Translations under genes and position numbers: made by a program
Assembly: GCA_948470475.1 (NCBI GenBank)
Contig: OX419337.1
Coordinates: forward strand, 583,501 to 647,500
Direction: 5' to 3'
DNA from: Galaxea fascicularis
Taxonomy: Eukaryota > Cnidaria > Anthozoa > Scleractinia > Euphylliidae
Length of the DNA: 64,000 bases
The notes under the pieces: model-generated
Told to the model about the DNA's origin: nothing
Databases searched by the model: none
The model's input: the letters and a program-made list of their open reading frames with translations, nothing else
In this document: one piece after another, positions 53,230 to 64,000 of the stretch
How positions within the stretch are numbered: the stretch's first letter is position 1
How the letters are laid out: each line of letters opens with the position of its first letter

Positions 53230-53744
53230 CTTGGTCATTTTTTCAAGTACGCACAAGTACATGATCTAGAAACGTGAGTAAACTGAGCGAAAATACTGCG
53301 TTCTGCAAAGTTAGAACATGGGATAGCTTTTGTTTTAGTTTTTAGAATTTAATCAAAGTGGTGTTTTTATCACGAAATCTTGGTTGCGTGCAAGTAAAAT
53401 GTTAAAAATAGAAACATTTGCTAAAAATTTCAAAATTTTCTGTTCACGTCAAGTACGCACGTGCGTATATGCGTATAGGACGCTACGCGCCTGGCCTAAA
53501 GGCTCGTGTGTATACGAAGAAAATACAAGTGACTCGTTGGATATTCCACGATATACCACTCGAAAGCATTGCATAACTAATATGAATACAACGATATACA
53601 GGGTTAACAGGGCTATAGACGGGTATACGCCAGCCTATTCAACACTGAAAAAACAATAGCTGGTTTCCAGTAGGAGCGTGAGCTGAGTATAAAAGTTAAA
53701 AATATACTAGACCAGGAGCCCATAAATGGGCTCCTGACTAGACA
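53230..53744. other. Intergenic, with LINE-type 3' hairpin at its end
   Basis: No gene. AGGAGCCCATAAATGGGCTC at about 53716-53737 is a strong stem-loop that probably belongs to the 3' end of the minus-strand LINE to its right. Confidence 0.45.
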
Positions 53745-54710
53745 TATTAACAACCATGACTATAACTTTTTGTGCATTAAATATAACCCAAGAAGTAGAA
53801 ATAGATTACCATAACTCAAACTATTCATGCACTAAATCAATCTCTTGACTAAATATATTCCTAAGAAATAGAAATAGATTACTGTATGACATTTGGTCTA
53901 TAGGTTGAAATAAGCTTATCAAACGTAGCCAAAGTTTCACAATTACATATTTTATTCGGTAAGGAATTCCAGACCTTAGCACCATTATAGCTAAAACTCC
54001 CCTTTAAAAATTCAGTCTTTGGCAATGGAAGAGCCAACTTATTATCATAGTCCGGGAGCATATGTCATTAAAAAGTCCCGTGGGGATTTTGTGAAGCAAG
54101 GGAGCCACTAGTCTAGATATCTTAATTGGACCCTAAATAATGCCAAAATATTTTGATGGCATATTTGGTGGCACTTTTTTCGTGTAAACGACTGTGCTCC
54201 ATCCGTGGCGAACCAAAATTCCACCCGTGCTTGGACCATGTCGAGAGGTAGTCCGAGCATGGATAAAATTTTGATCCGGCACGGATAGGGCACAGTCGTT
54301 TACACGACTAAAGACACGTCTACACGACAGAGCAGAAATGGCACGGATCCAACAAAAACTAGAACGGTTCCAATAGTTTTTGCAAAGAAACAGCGATTTT
54401 TTTTCTCCGTTCCGCGACAGGTCCAAGTTTGGATCGCGATAATATTATCAAGTCATCTGCGTAATGGAGAGAATTGAGTCTGGTGCCATTTGGTAATACG
54501 AAAGGGTCTGATAAAACCTTGTCAACCCTAACAGAGCAGGTAGACTTCGAGTATAGACTTTTAACTAGACTGTAGAACTTTCCTTGGATGTTGATTTTAG
54601 ATAACGTATAGAGAAGCCCATCATGCCAAACCGAATCAAAGGCTTTCCTAAAGTCTACAAAACACGCGTATATTTTCTCCCTGTGGCAATGGACATATTT
54701 AGCCATTAAT
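53745..54710 (-). pseudogene. Decayed LINE reverse transcriptase
   Basis: On the minus strand: YACFVDFRKAFDSVWHDGLL (palm motif A), a deletion removing the GxxQG region, NSLHYADDLIILSRSK (catalytic YADD), then foreign foldback DNA, and finally the C-terminal SFSYNGAKVWNSLPNKIC. This is the standard order of jockey/CR1/L2-type RTs. It is interrupted and truncated. Confidence 0.85.
54180..54307. repeat. Foldback element within the LINE relic
   Basis: TCGTGTAAACGACTGTGC at 54180-54197 is perfectly inverted at 54290-54307. Inner arms ATCCGTG.CG / CG.CACGGAT also pair. Borders of the whole insertion are not clear and it may extend toward 54420. Confidence 0.8.
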
Positions 54711-55109
54711 ATACATCATCCGACAAGTTCTGTGTCTTATTTATAAATAAATTTTCTGGCATTTCCAATTATTTGTAAACAAGGAAAAAATGGCATAAAT
54801 TCGGTACAAATAACAAATTTACAAACGGCCCCCCATAATGAACTACCTACGCTCTCGGGTGACCGGCCGGGCAATCTTTATCCCACCTTCCCACCCGCAG
54901 CCTCCCGCCGGGCAGCCTGGTACCGAGAACCGGAAGCTTTTTCTACATGCATTCGAGGCTGGTAATGGACTCGGAAAGAATGAATGAGGAAGACAGAAAA
55001 TTCTCTGATTTTACACCGAAGTAATTTTAATGATTTGGAAGCGGAGGTTTCTTTATTTAGTGGTTTTTCACTGATATCCTAGCACCTACTTAATCCTTGT
55101 AATTTCCTG
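54711..55109. promoter_or_regulatory. Upstream region of ELOA
   Basis: About 400 bp including a GC-rich stretch (ACCGGCCGGGCAATC..., ~54850-54935) just before the gene, a plausible promoter. No specific site identified. Confidence 0.35.
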
Positions 55110-58100
55110 ATGTCTTCTCTGGAGAAGTATGTTCAGAAGATTCATAAAAAGCTCAACAATGAAAGCCTAGAGGAAGAGAAGGTAACATGAGCGATACGTC
55201 TGAGGTCACTTGAAATTTAAGTTACTGAACAATAAGGTTACTTAAATTAAGTCCTATACGAAGCTTGGTTGATTTAATAATTTCTTGAAACTGTGTGTTT
55301 TTTTCGACTATTCTATTTATTGTATCACTTAATTGCTAGATACACAAGTTTAGCTGTCGATCACCTTGTACTGATATTTGAACGTGTTGCTGTTGTTTAA
55401 TAACATTCGCAGATAAAGAAATATCTCCTGGAACTTGATCGACTGGAAATCACGATTGACATCTTAAAAGTAAGTTTGGAAACTATTATACATAGTAGTT
55501 GGCATTTGCCTACAAAAAATCAAAAAGGGAGAACGTTGACAGAGCCTCTGGCCACTTTCATGTTGTACCCTTGAGACTTAAGCTTATTTAGCCTTACGTG
55601 GCTGTACGATCATTCTTTTCCTTACACATGGTCTTGGTAGCATGCCTGTTTGGCAACATGACTCCTTTTCATTCATTTCATTTATTCAGTTCATGACTTA
55701 TAATATTACGGCTGTAAGCTTATATATATATATATGTTGTGGTTCAAATTATTCTTTTTTAAACCAGTCCCGGCGTTGTCAATCAATGGTTTCCGATAAT
55801 CGATAAAATCAATAATAATCAATAACAATTAATCGATTGGTATTGGAAATCGATAAAAATCGTAGACTTAAAGTTGTGTGAGTATCAATTTCTATTGATT
55901 TTCATCGATTGTTATTGATTTTTATTGATTATGAAATTTGTCATTTTCTTAAATAAAACGTACCATATGAATGAACAAACCATTCAGTTATCTTTATTTG
56001 TTGTGTTTTATGTTAAATTTGTGGCATTTTTACCCCTTATTACTATTAAAAGCTCACTTAAATTACTAGACTCTGATCGTCTTGAAACAAGAACAAAATT
56101 GTCTTTAAGTCTCTTCAGTGTCACTCTCTTCCAGCTTGTTAATTAGTTGAGGAAATTGTTTTTGTCTGCGCTCACTGTCATGCTGCCTGATTGTACGCAT
56201 GCAGGCCAAGAACATACATCTTGAACATTCACCCGTGCAACCGAAAGGGAAGATGGCAGAATAATTGTTAAAAGGAAGATATAATGTGCTTCCAGAGTAG
56301 CATAAAGAAGGCACTCTGCAACGCTCAGAACACTTGCTTGGTATATTAGAGAGTGCAACAACACCATAATACAATGAATTATAGATGCATCTAAGAAAAG
56401 CGAAAACAGCGCAAGAAGAAAAACAATTTGTAACATGATAATCAATAGCAATTAAGACTCCAAGTGTGAGTATCGATTTTTATCGATTGGTTGCACCAAT
56501 CAATAACAATCAATGGATTGTTATTGATTATCATTGATTGTATTGATTGCAATCAATCGATCGGAAACCATCGATTGACAACGCCGGGAACCAGTCTAAT
56601 TTCAATTTTCCTTTGTCTTAGAGCTGTTACCATAATCTGAGATGAAGGAAAACAAAAATTAAATTGGTTTGAAAGACTTTAAACCAAAGAAAAATTTGAA
56701 ACACAACATAGACATGTATGTGCAGGCCACAGCAGGTATTTAGCATGGTTACATATATACAGGGTTAAGATGTTGCTAGATAGTAGGTTATGGAATGCTT
56801 TTGAAGGGAATGTTTCGTGGTTGTTTCTATTTTCAGGCTATAGCAAGGTTAAAATAACTGAGGGGGCTGAGCAAATTGGCCAATTGATGCTACCCCTCCA
56901 CCTTTAATTAGGGACATTAGGGAGTTTTAAGGTGGCACAATGGTGACAGCAACAGGAACATCAAAACAATAGGTTTACTAAGCATAAAATCAACTCTGTA
57001 CTCATCATACTTTTAATTTTTGTACATTTCTTTTTCATCCCTGCAAGACTATGAACAACAATGAATTTTTCTTTTTCTTTATAAACTTGGAACAGGTCAC
57101 TTGAAATTTGATATTTCATCTTTAATTCAAATTTATCAAGTTGGAAAAATGGCAATGAAATTTGAAAGAAAGCAAATTCATTTTGTAGATGTTTTCACTA
57201 ACGCCACTGTCAGGATATGTTAAACACCCTGTTAAAAGGATACCTTTATGGACACCTTTATGGGCACATCATTCACTGAAAATTTGCCAAGTAACTGCTG
57301 GTCGAATGTGCAGTGCAGTGCGTTGTGTTTGCTAATGAAATATAGGAGGCAATCAAGTTTTTCCATTGTATATCATGGTAATGCCTTGTTAATCATGTTA
57401 ATTATGCTTTATGGCTGCTAAAACTGAGGCAGCATTCTTTGCCATGTTAGACATGTTAAGCTACATCCCACAAACTTCAGGTTTTATACAACAACACAGT
57501 TGAGTCTAAGCTATAAAAAAGTGGCGACTTGGCTCCTTCTTTCCTATCTATAGTAATTTTGCTTATTAATTCTTCAACTTGGCAGTTATTTGCTCCCTTT
57601 GAGTTCTTGAGAACTGCCATACATTTGTTTAGTGTCTGTAATTTAAATAATATTGTACTCACCTACTTTTTTAAACTACTTGCTAGACAACTGGGATTGG
57701 AAGAGCGGTAAATCGATATAAGAAACATGGTAGCAATATTGGAGACATTGCATCAGGGCTAGTGACAAAATGGAAAGAGTTGTTGAAAGATAAATCCAAC
57801 CTGCTGAGTCAATCCGCCTCTTCAAATTGTGAAGATAAGGGCATATTTCACCTGAACAGTTCCTATAGAAACCACATACGACATGATGGTGCTGATACAC
57901 CATCAGCAAGTGATGTAGAAGTGGATCTTGTCAACAATAAGAATGTTAAGTCGAAGCCCAAAACTGGTGAAACAAAATTGAAGGTAGATACTTATGTATA
58001 AACAATATCCTCCATTTGGCGTGAAAATATGTTTGGATATTTGTCTGTGGACATTATCTGTTCTGAGAAGTGAACAGTTCTGTGAGAACAAAGCTTGAGG

Positions 58101-61100
58101 AAAACTGTGAACTTCAACGCACTGATAATGTCCAAGGACAAATATCCCAAAAACTTTTTAAAGCCAAATAGACACCATTGTGTTTATTATCCTTCAACTA
58201 TTTTTCTCAACATGCATTCGGGGAATATCACTCAGTCACATGATGGGTGTGAGCATGTGACTGAGTGAAAATATTTAATACTATATTATAAGTTACTTTA
58301 CATAAGACAGAGTGTTTTTATCAGACTTGACAAGACATGAGTGTGAATTTATTGAACTGTTTCAAATAGCTTTACTGTTCAGTATCCAATTTGTTGCACT
58401 GATATTTAGAATTTGAGTCATTTTTGGCTAGAAAGGTGGCCGTAAAATTTAGCCACATGCCCTTATCTATCTATTTCCTTTATGAATTGTTAATGATTTT
58501 CTGAAGTGGCACACGCATCCCAAGCTCCCTCTCCTGCTAAATTAAATTACAGCATTCTAAATTTCATAATAATAATAATAATAATAATAATTTATTACTT
58601 ATTAGGCACAAATTAGCATGTGAATATGATCAAATGCACCTTACAATAATAAGCTTTACAATTCAAAATCTTTACAAAATTATTCTAAATTTTTTACAAT
58701 TCTCAAAACAAACTAAATCAAATCAAATGTTGGTTTTTGGAGAGAGGGGGAAACCGGAGTACCCGGAGAAAAACCTCTGGAAGCAGAGTACAGAAACAAC
58801 AAACTCAACCCACTTATGATGTCGAGTCTGGGAATCGAACCCGGGACACACTGGTGGAAGGCGAGTGCTCTCACCACTGCGCCAACACTGCTCATGACAT
58901 GTACATTTAATGTGACATTTTAGGCAAGATCTGCACCCCAACTGTGTGATGTATCATTTGGCTGTGAGCCAGTCATCGAGAAAAAGAAAAGACCAGTTAG
59001 TAGTACAGCATCTGCTACAGGGTCTACTAAAATGACATCAAGTGACAGCACCCGACCAGGGCTGCAGCTTCCTCCCCTGCCATCATCACTATCGATCAAC
59101 AGCTATCTTCTGCCAGAAATTCAACCAACATACAAACCAATGCGAATGCCAGATTGTGGAGATACATCTCCAAGGAAGAAAAAAGGTAACAATCCCTGCA
59201 TAAATTATTTAGTGTTGTTTTTAGTTACTTTGGAAAAGGGGTAGAATCGGCTTATTGGAAAAGTTGCATTGAACACCATTAAGGAAGATTTGAGTAAATC
59301 AGAACAACTTGTGATGTTTGATTTTTTAACTGATCATTGGCCTTGAAAATTAAATTGTCGAAAATTGGCCCTGAGCATGATAAAGCAGGAATTCTATGTA
59401 AATTGTATGGAGTAAAGTATTGAAAGTCCTGTTCCCATTTTTTTCTTTTTCAAGGTGTGGTTGGAAGTGACCTTGATGCACATGCATTAACATCCAGGAA
59501 ATCTCGCACCCAAGTTTTCTCTGGGAGAAGATTAGCACCTGTTGGAGAAGGTTGGAATAATCTACTTTTAAATCATGTAAAGGATACATTGTCATTTTTT
59601 TGGAGTGATAAAGTTTTGTCAACTTTTCTGTTGTTTCATTGCATTCAACATTGTGTGAGACGGCCAGAACAAAGCTGTATTCTCTATTGTCAGTAATGGG
59701 GGTGGGGATGTGTCAGGTTTTTTTTAGTTCATTCAGTTTTAGAAATTTTCATTTTCTATATTTTTTTCTGACTTGCTCTCTTCAGATAAAATTATTGTGA
59801 TGTACACATAAAGTTATTACAAACTAATATTTTTTCTTGTTTTATTTTTGGCAGCAGTTATATCATTGTTTGAGTTAGCAATGAAAGTGTTAATTGAAAA
59901 TATAGATGGTATGTACAAAGTTTGCTTGTAAATCAATTTGTATAAGTCAGGCATAACGAATATTCAATATTAGGTATCTTTTAAATGAGCTTGGAGACTA
60001 ACCAAGTGACTGCTATTAAATTTATAATAACATTAAGCAAAGCCTAAGTCTTTTGGTTCTCACAGTTCATCCAGGAAGTAACAAGATATTATGGTGTGGA
60101 TTAAATATCAAATAATGACCAGAAAAAGGGAGTGTTACCACAGCAACAATAAGCATTACTTATGATTTTTTGAACAAGCTCTGCTTCATTTTGTTTTATA
60201 GCTCTTGATGACACTGGTGGAGTTCCCTATGAAATTCTTCATCCAGTTCTGGAGAAGTAAGTTTTTTTTTTATTTCATTAAATGTAAGCTAAGCTACATT
60301 TAAGTCACCATTTTTATTATTATTTCATGATGATCACTGATAAATATGAAATAGAATAACAATATTTATTTATTAATTAAAATTTATTTATCACTTGTTA
60401 TTATCATTGTTGTTATTAAATTATTAATGTTACTTTAATTATTAACAATCAGCTTTTTATCGCAATAATTGAAGAAGTGTGGGAATAAAGGCATAAATGA
60501 CTTTTGATGTAATTATGTCAAATTCTCCTTATGATTCATAGGCAAATACAAAGTAATATTTGGAAGGAGAATCTGGTAGTTTATCAGAAGTCATTTGGGG
60601 CTTTTTTTTCCTTGTACCCCATCAATACAGCATACTTATCCCTCTCTCTGTTATTGTTTTTGAAGGTGTAATCCACAGCAACTCCTACATCTGGAGGATT
60701 GTAACCCAGTAAGTTGATTCATAATCCTCTGCAACTGTTTAGTTGTTGTGAAACTGGTTCATTATTCATAACAATGAGTGTGCATGTGGTGGACTCAAAG
60801 CTGAAATCTTTACACCATTCATAATTGTTTGAAATGAACAAAAATTAATGTTTATGCAGTAAATATGTCCATCGTATGCATGGAGTCTCTTTAAAGACAT
60901 AACTTAAGACTCCATGCATTTACTGGCAAAAGCTGAGTGATAGATAGAAACCAAGCAAGTTATGGTGTCCATGTTGGCAACACAACCTGGATTTTACATC
61001 TCTCTACAATAAAATGTTTAAGCTAAGCAAATTGTTATATTTATTCCTCACGGTTTCAGTGACTTAGAATTAGCATGAAGAGTGTGAGGCAGAGGTAGCT

Positions 61101-63567
61101 GAAGTTTGCTTGGTAAACTTATAATAATAATATGTTATAAGTTTACCATCCAACCTTAACAATAAGTTTACCATGCACTTTTGATTCTTACAGTATTTCC
61201 TTGAAGATACAGAGCCTTTATGGGAAAGACACTGCTGCAGAGAGTTCAAAGGAACAAAACCAGAACGAAATCAGACTTGGAGGGAGTTGTACATGGTAAA
61301 AGACCAACTTCTGAACTCTCTCTACCATCAAAATAGTTGTCAAGTCAGAAAAGCAAACTTAAGGTTCATACGTTTTGGGTGAGATGGATGGAAATTCTGA
61401 TGTCAAAAAATTATAATATCAGGTTCCAAAGCTTGTGAGACAAAATAATATTATTAATAATAACAATAGATATATACAAAATCATCATACATGCCCATGT
61501 TTCATCTGTAATTTATTTCGAATTCACAATTTTATTCTGGAGTCAACAAAGGTCAAAACCTTGAATATTTGATTTGCAGAAATAACAGTAGACTTTTTTA
61601 ATGCATTTTTCATTTCTTCTTAGGGTTAGAGTTAGCCAAGGTAATTTAGTTGAAAGTTTGTTATACTCAGTAACCACACAGTATGAATGACTTCCATTTA
61701 CAGTTTACATTGACAATTAAAGATCTTTGAGCTTGTTAGTTAGGTGAACAATAAGTAAAATTGAGTGAATAAATGTTTCCTCTCCAGAAAAATGGACTAG
61801 AAAGAGAGGAAAGGCTGAAGAAAATAAATGAGAAAATCAGTGCTAGTCAAAGGGCAAAAAAACCTGGTAAGTTGAGTAGCAAAAAAAATGATTTTGTTGA
61901 TTTCGTACTGGAGTTCAGGGTACCTTAGTCTCTAAAACATACATGGGTGGGTTGATTCTCACATTATTATTTTTCTTTTAAGGTATAAGAGCATTTTTAA
62001 CTGAAAGATACTCTTTTTTTAAAGAGCTAAATAAATGAAAACAATTAATGTATTTTCTCTCCTTTTTTTCCAGAACGGCAAGTCAAACTTGCTTATGTTA
62101 CATCAGAAGCAAAGCCTCCTCGTGATGTGCGTAGAAAGCAGGCTAAGTTTGGGACTGGCAAAGGAGTGCATGTTACTACCCCTGTGCCAGTCCCTTCAAG
62201 AAGTGTCCCTCAGGCACATCACAGAAACCTAGGGTCTCCGCCAGCCAAGAAACAAGCAGGTGTGTTTGTTTTTTTCTGCCTTAGAGGGGCCAGAGGGGGT
62301 TAAGAAATCTATAACAAATCTAACAGATATCAAATCAGATTGGCTATTGGACTGCAAAACAATCATTAATTTCTCGTGATTAAAATGTTTCTTTATGATC
62401 ACCAGAAAAGCCATGAAGAACCAACAGCATAGATCCTCTTTCATGCTAAACACAGCCTGACAACTGTGTACCTGCCAACTCATGCCATCTCATGCCAATG
62501 GTTCAAATTATTTCTCATGCCTGATTGAAAAGTGTGAGCTATCACAGCCTTATCTCAGACACACTTTCCAAAAGTGTGTTAACTCAAATCAATGCAAGAA
62601 ATGAAAATAATGTCCATGGAAAATATAAGTAAATAACGATTACTTTTCCTGAAATCTCTGATTTTTGAAGGAAAGACGCTGAGTGGGCATTCATGAGGTT
62701 GTGTTTAGCAATACACTTCCTGTGTTCTGAATTATTTGAATTATTTGAAATCTTCCAAAATCTAAAGGTATCATCGTAAGGATCGTAGGGTAAAATTCTC
62801 ATACCTTTGAGTCAGAAACAGTCGACAGATACATACAAATGTCATGTTTGAAGCTACAGGATTTAATATAAGTGCAGTTGTAGTAAATTATATGGTTGAG
62901 CTAGATGTTATTGGTCTAATTTAAGGCATGCAAAGGGCTGAAGTTTTAGTTTTTGAACCCCATCAATAGTGTCCATATAGACCTTTTTACCGATACGGCG
63001 GCCATCTTGAATTCTATTGTTTTGACCGAGAAATTATGGGCTGCTGAGGGGGCAATCGCTGCAAAATGTATGGTATACACAGCTTTCAGGATAAACTTTT
63101 ACTGTTTGTCTTTCGTATTCCAAAACAAATATTACAAGCGTTACATCTTTCTGTCACGGTATTTGGCAGTGGTTTCTATGTTTGCGAAAAATTATTGTTA
63201 AAAGTTATCACCCCACAGTATTCTTTATAATTATTTCTCATCTGCCCCCTGGGTATCCCATAATTTCCTCGGAATTCAGGATGGCCGCCGTATCGGTAAA
63301 AAGGTCTATTGAGTGCATGTAGATTGGTTTGATTGTTAGATACCTTTCAAGACAAATATGCCATTTTGCAGTTTCATTGGAATATTTTTTTGCTCGTTGA
63401 AAAGTGCTATCATTGACATTTTTCCAATGACTATAATAATTATTATAGTCATTTGAAATATGAAACTGGTCAGAGGCAAGTATTTTCTCTCCTAATTTCT
63501 GTTTTTTTTTCAACACAGTTCCAGCACCAATGATGAAAAAAACAATGAAACTTTTCAAAAATCAGAG
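55110..63567 (+). CDS. ELOA: Elongin A (transcription elongation factor B polypeptide 3), 12 exons, 3' end uncertain
   Basis: Exons: 55110-55181, 55413-55469, 57687-57983, 58924-59185, 59455-59550, 59855-59908, 60202-60256, 60666-60708, 61194-61295, 61788-61866, 62074-62259, 63519-63567; 1352 nt, about 450 residues in continuous phase. Elongin A stimulates RNA polymerase II elongation and, with Elongin B/C and a cullin, acts as a ubiquitin-ligase substrate adaptor in the nucleus. The N-terminal TFIIS-like LW domain (~4-80) reads [16 protein letters not shown]...[14 protein letters not shown] low-complexity linker (QVFSGRR) follows. The BC-box region at 265-274 ([10 protein letters not shown]) has Ala270 where cysteine is expected. 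Then comes the Elongin A domain ([49 protein letters not shown]) and the terminal [13 protein letters not shown]. Shorter than the vertebrate protein (~770) mainly in the linker. Exon 12 either splices on beyond the window or reads through to TAG at 63593. Confidence 0.93.
55770..56588. mobile_element. hAT-type non-autonomous element (819 bp)
   Basis: Inverted ends CCGGCGTTGTCAATCAATGG and CCATCGATTGACAACGCCGG. The 8-bp direct repeat AACCAGTC is at 55762-55769 and 56589-56596, the duplication length of hAT elements. The arms are rich in ATCGAT / ATTGATT motifs. The core shows no transposase. In ELOA intron 2. Confidence 0.85.
58568..58893 (-). mobile_element. SINE family B, full copy with (ATT)n tail
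   Basis: Minus-strand tRNA-like head with A box (TGGCGCAGTGGTGAGA) and B box (GGGTTCGATTCC), a body matching 24537-24867, and an (ATT)n 3' tail at its left end (~58567-58592). Located in ELOA intron 3, ending ~30 bp before exon 4. Confidence 0.85.
62980..63306. mobile_element. Tc1/mariner-type MITE (327 bp)
   Basis: About 35-bp inverted ends beginning GACCTTTTTACCGATACGGC and flanked by TA on both sides. A second inverted block (AAATTATGGG / CCCATAATTT) lies inside. In the last ELOA intron seen, about 210 bp before exon 12. Confidence 0.85.
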
Positions 63568-63595
63568 GTTAGTGAGTTTGATGGAAAGGCTGTAG

Positions 63596-64000
63596 GTTGT
63601 TATAATTTTGAGTGAGGTGTCTTTTCATGCCATCTTGAAACCACTTTATCTTCTGTTCAATAAGTAAGTGAGTAAGTGATTTATTATTGAAACTTCAATA
63701 AATATTAAAATGCATCCACCCCAAAACCCAGCAATCTGTCATTGTATTCAGTGGTCATTTTCAGATCTTGTGGCATGCAGCCAGTCTTTTGACAAATTGA
63801 ATTTTCTTCTGATCCCCATTAGGTGTTTCATTGTGTTCTATAGAAGCTGCCTCCACATGGGAATTAAACAGTTGTAAACAAGAGCAGGGCCATGCTCCAA
63901 CAGAGTGGGGTGGGCTTAGCTTAGTAATTTGCTGCCACTGACTATAGCCTGCATCCCAGACAGTGAACATACCAAATGAAGAATGATCGTTGCAGTTGTG
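63596..64000. other. ELOA 3' UTR or last intron
   Basis: An AATAAA lies at about 63699, which would suit polyadenylation if exon 12 reads through to TAG at 63593. No further Elongin A coding text is visible before the window ends. Confidence 0.4.

Overview
This is eukaryotic nuclear DNA from an animal, most likely an anthozoan cnidarian and probably a stony coral. The evidence is four spliced metazoan-type genes with GT-AG introns, an AT-rich background, and a dense load of tRNA-derived SINEs, CR1/L2-like LINE relics, Gypsy relics, a Ngaro-like tyrosine-recombinase retrotransposon and many short terminal-inverted-repeat elements (MITEs) of a kind common in cnidarian genomes. The species cannot be fixed from sequence alone. 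No prokaryotic gene, CRISPR array or functional tRNA/rRNA gene was seen.

Layout. (1) 87-7686, minus: the first eight coding exons of TCP1/CCT1 (cytosolic chaperonin subunit alpha); its 3' end lies off the left edge. (2) 7896-14510, plus: a divergently transcribed 846-residue single-pass membrane protein with twelve YxxV/I/L tyrosine motifs and proline-rich stretches in a ~650-residue tail; it looks like a signalling adaptor and matches no family I can name. Its start is only 209 bp from the TCP1 start. (3) 14.5-19.4 kb: a MITE graveyard over a broken LINE. (4) 19420-21099, plus: an intronless, probably secreted protein with a PI-PLC X-like domain and a C-type-lectin-like tail. (5) 22690-33823, plus: complete nine-exon ECHDC3 (mitochondrial enoyl-CoA hydratase-like protein). 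Intron 2 holds two nested Harbinger-type MITEs and intron 6 a ~4.2 kb, very young Ngaro-like element with the split-direct-repeat architecture. (6) 34-43 kb: gene-poor, with foldback elements, a Gypsy LTR/PBS/gag relic and a LINE 3' end. (7) 43213-50860: about 382 head-to-tail, nearly identical 20-bp units (7.6 kb) with no indel that I could see. (8) 51.1-54.7 kb: decayed Gypsy pol (split by a piggyBac-like MITE) and a decayed minus-strand LINE. (9) 55110 to right edge, plus: ELOA (Elongin A), twelve exons seen, with a BC-box lacking its cysteine.

The genes do not form a pathway: protein folding (TCP1), a putative tyrosine-phosphorylation scaffold, a putative extracellular phospholipase-like protein, mitochondrial acyl-CoA metabolism (ECHDC3) and transcription elongation/ubiquitin ligase adaptor (ELOA). 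Exon models were built by hand from splice sites, phase agreement and remembered family sequence; no alignment or transcript data were available.
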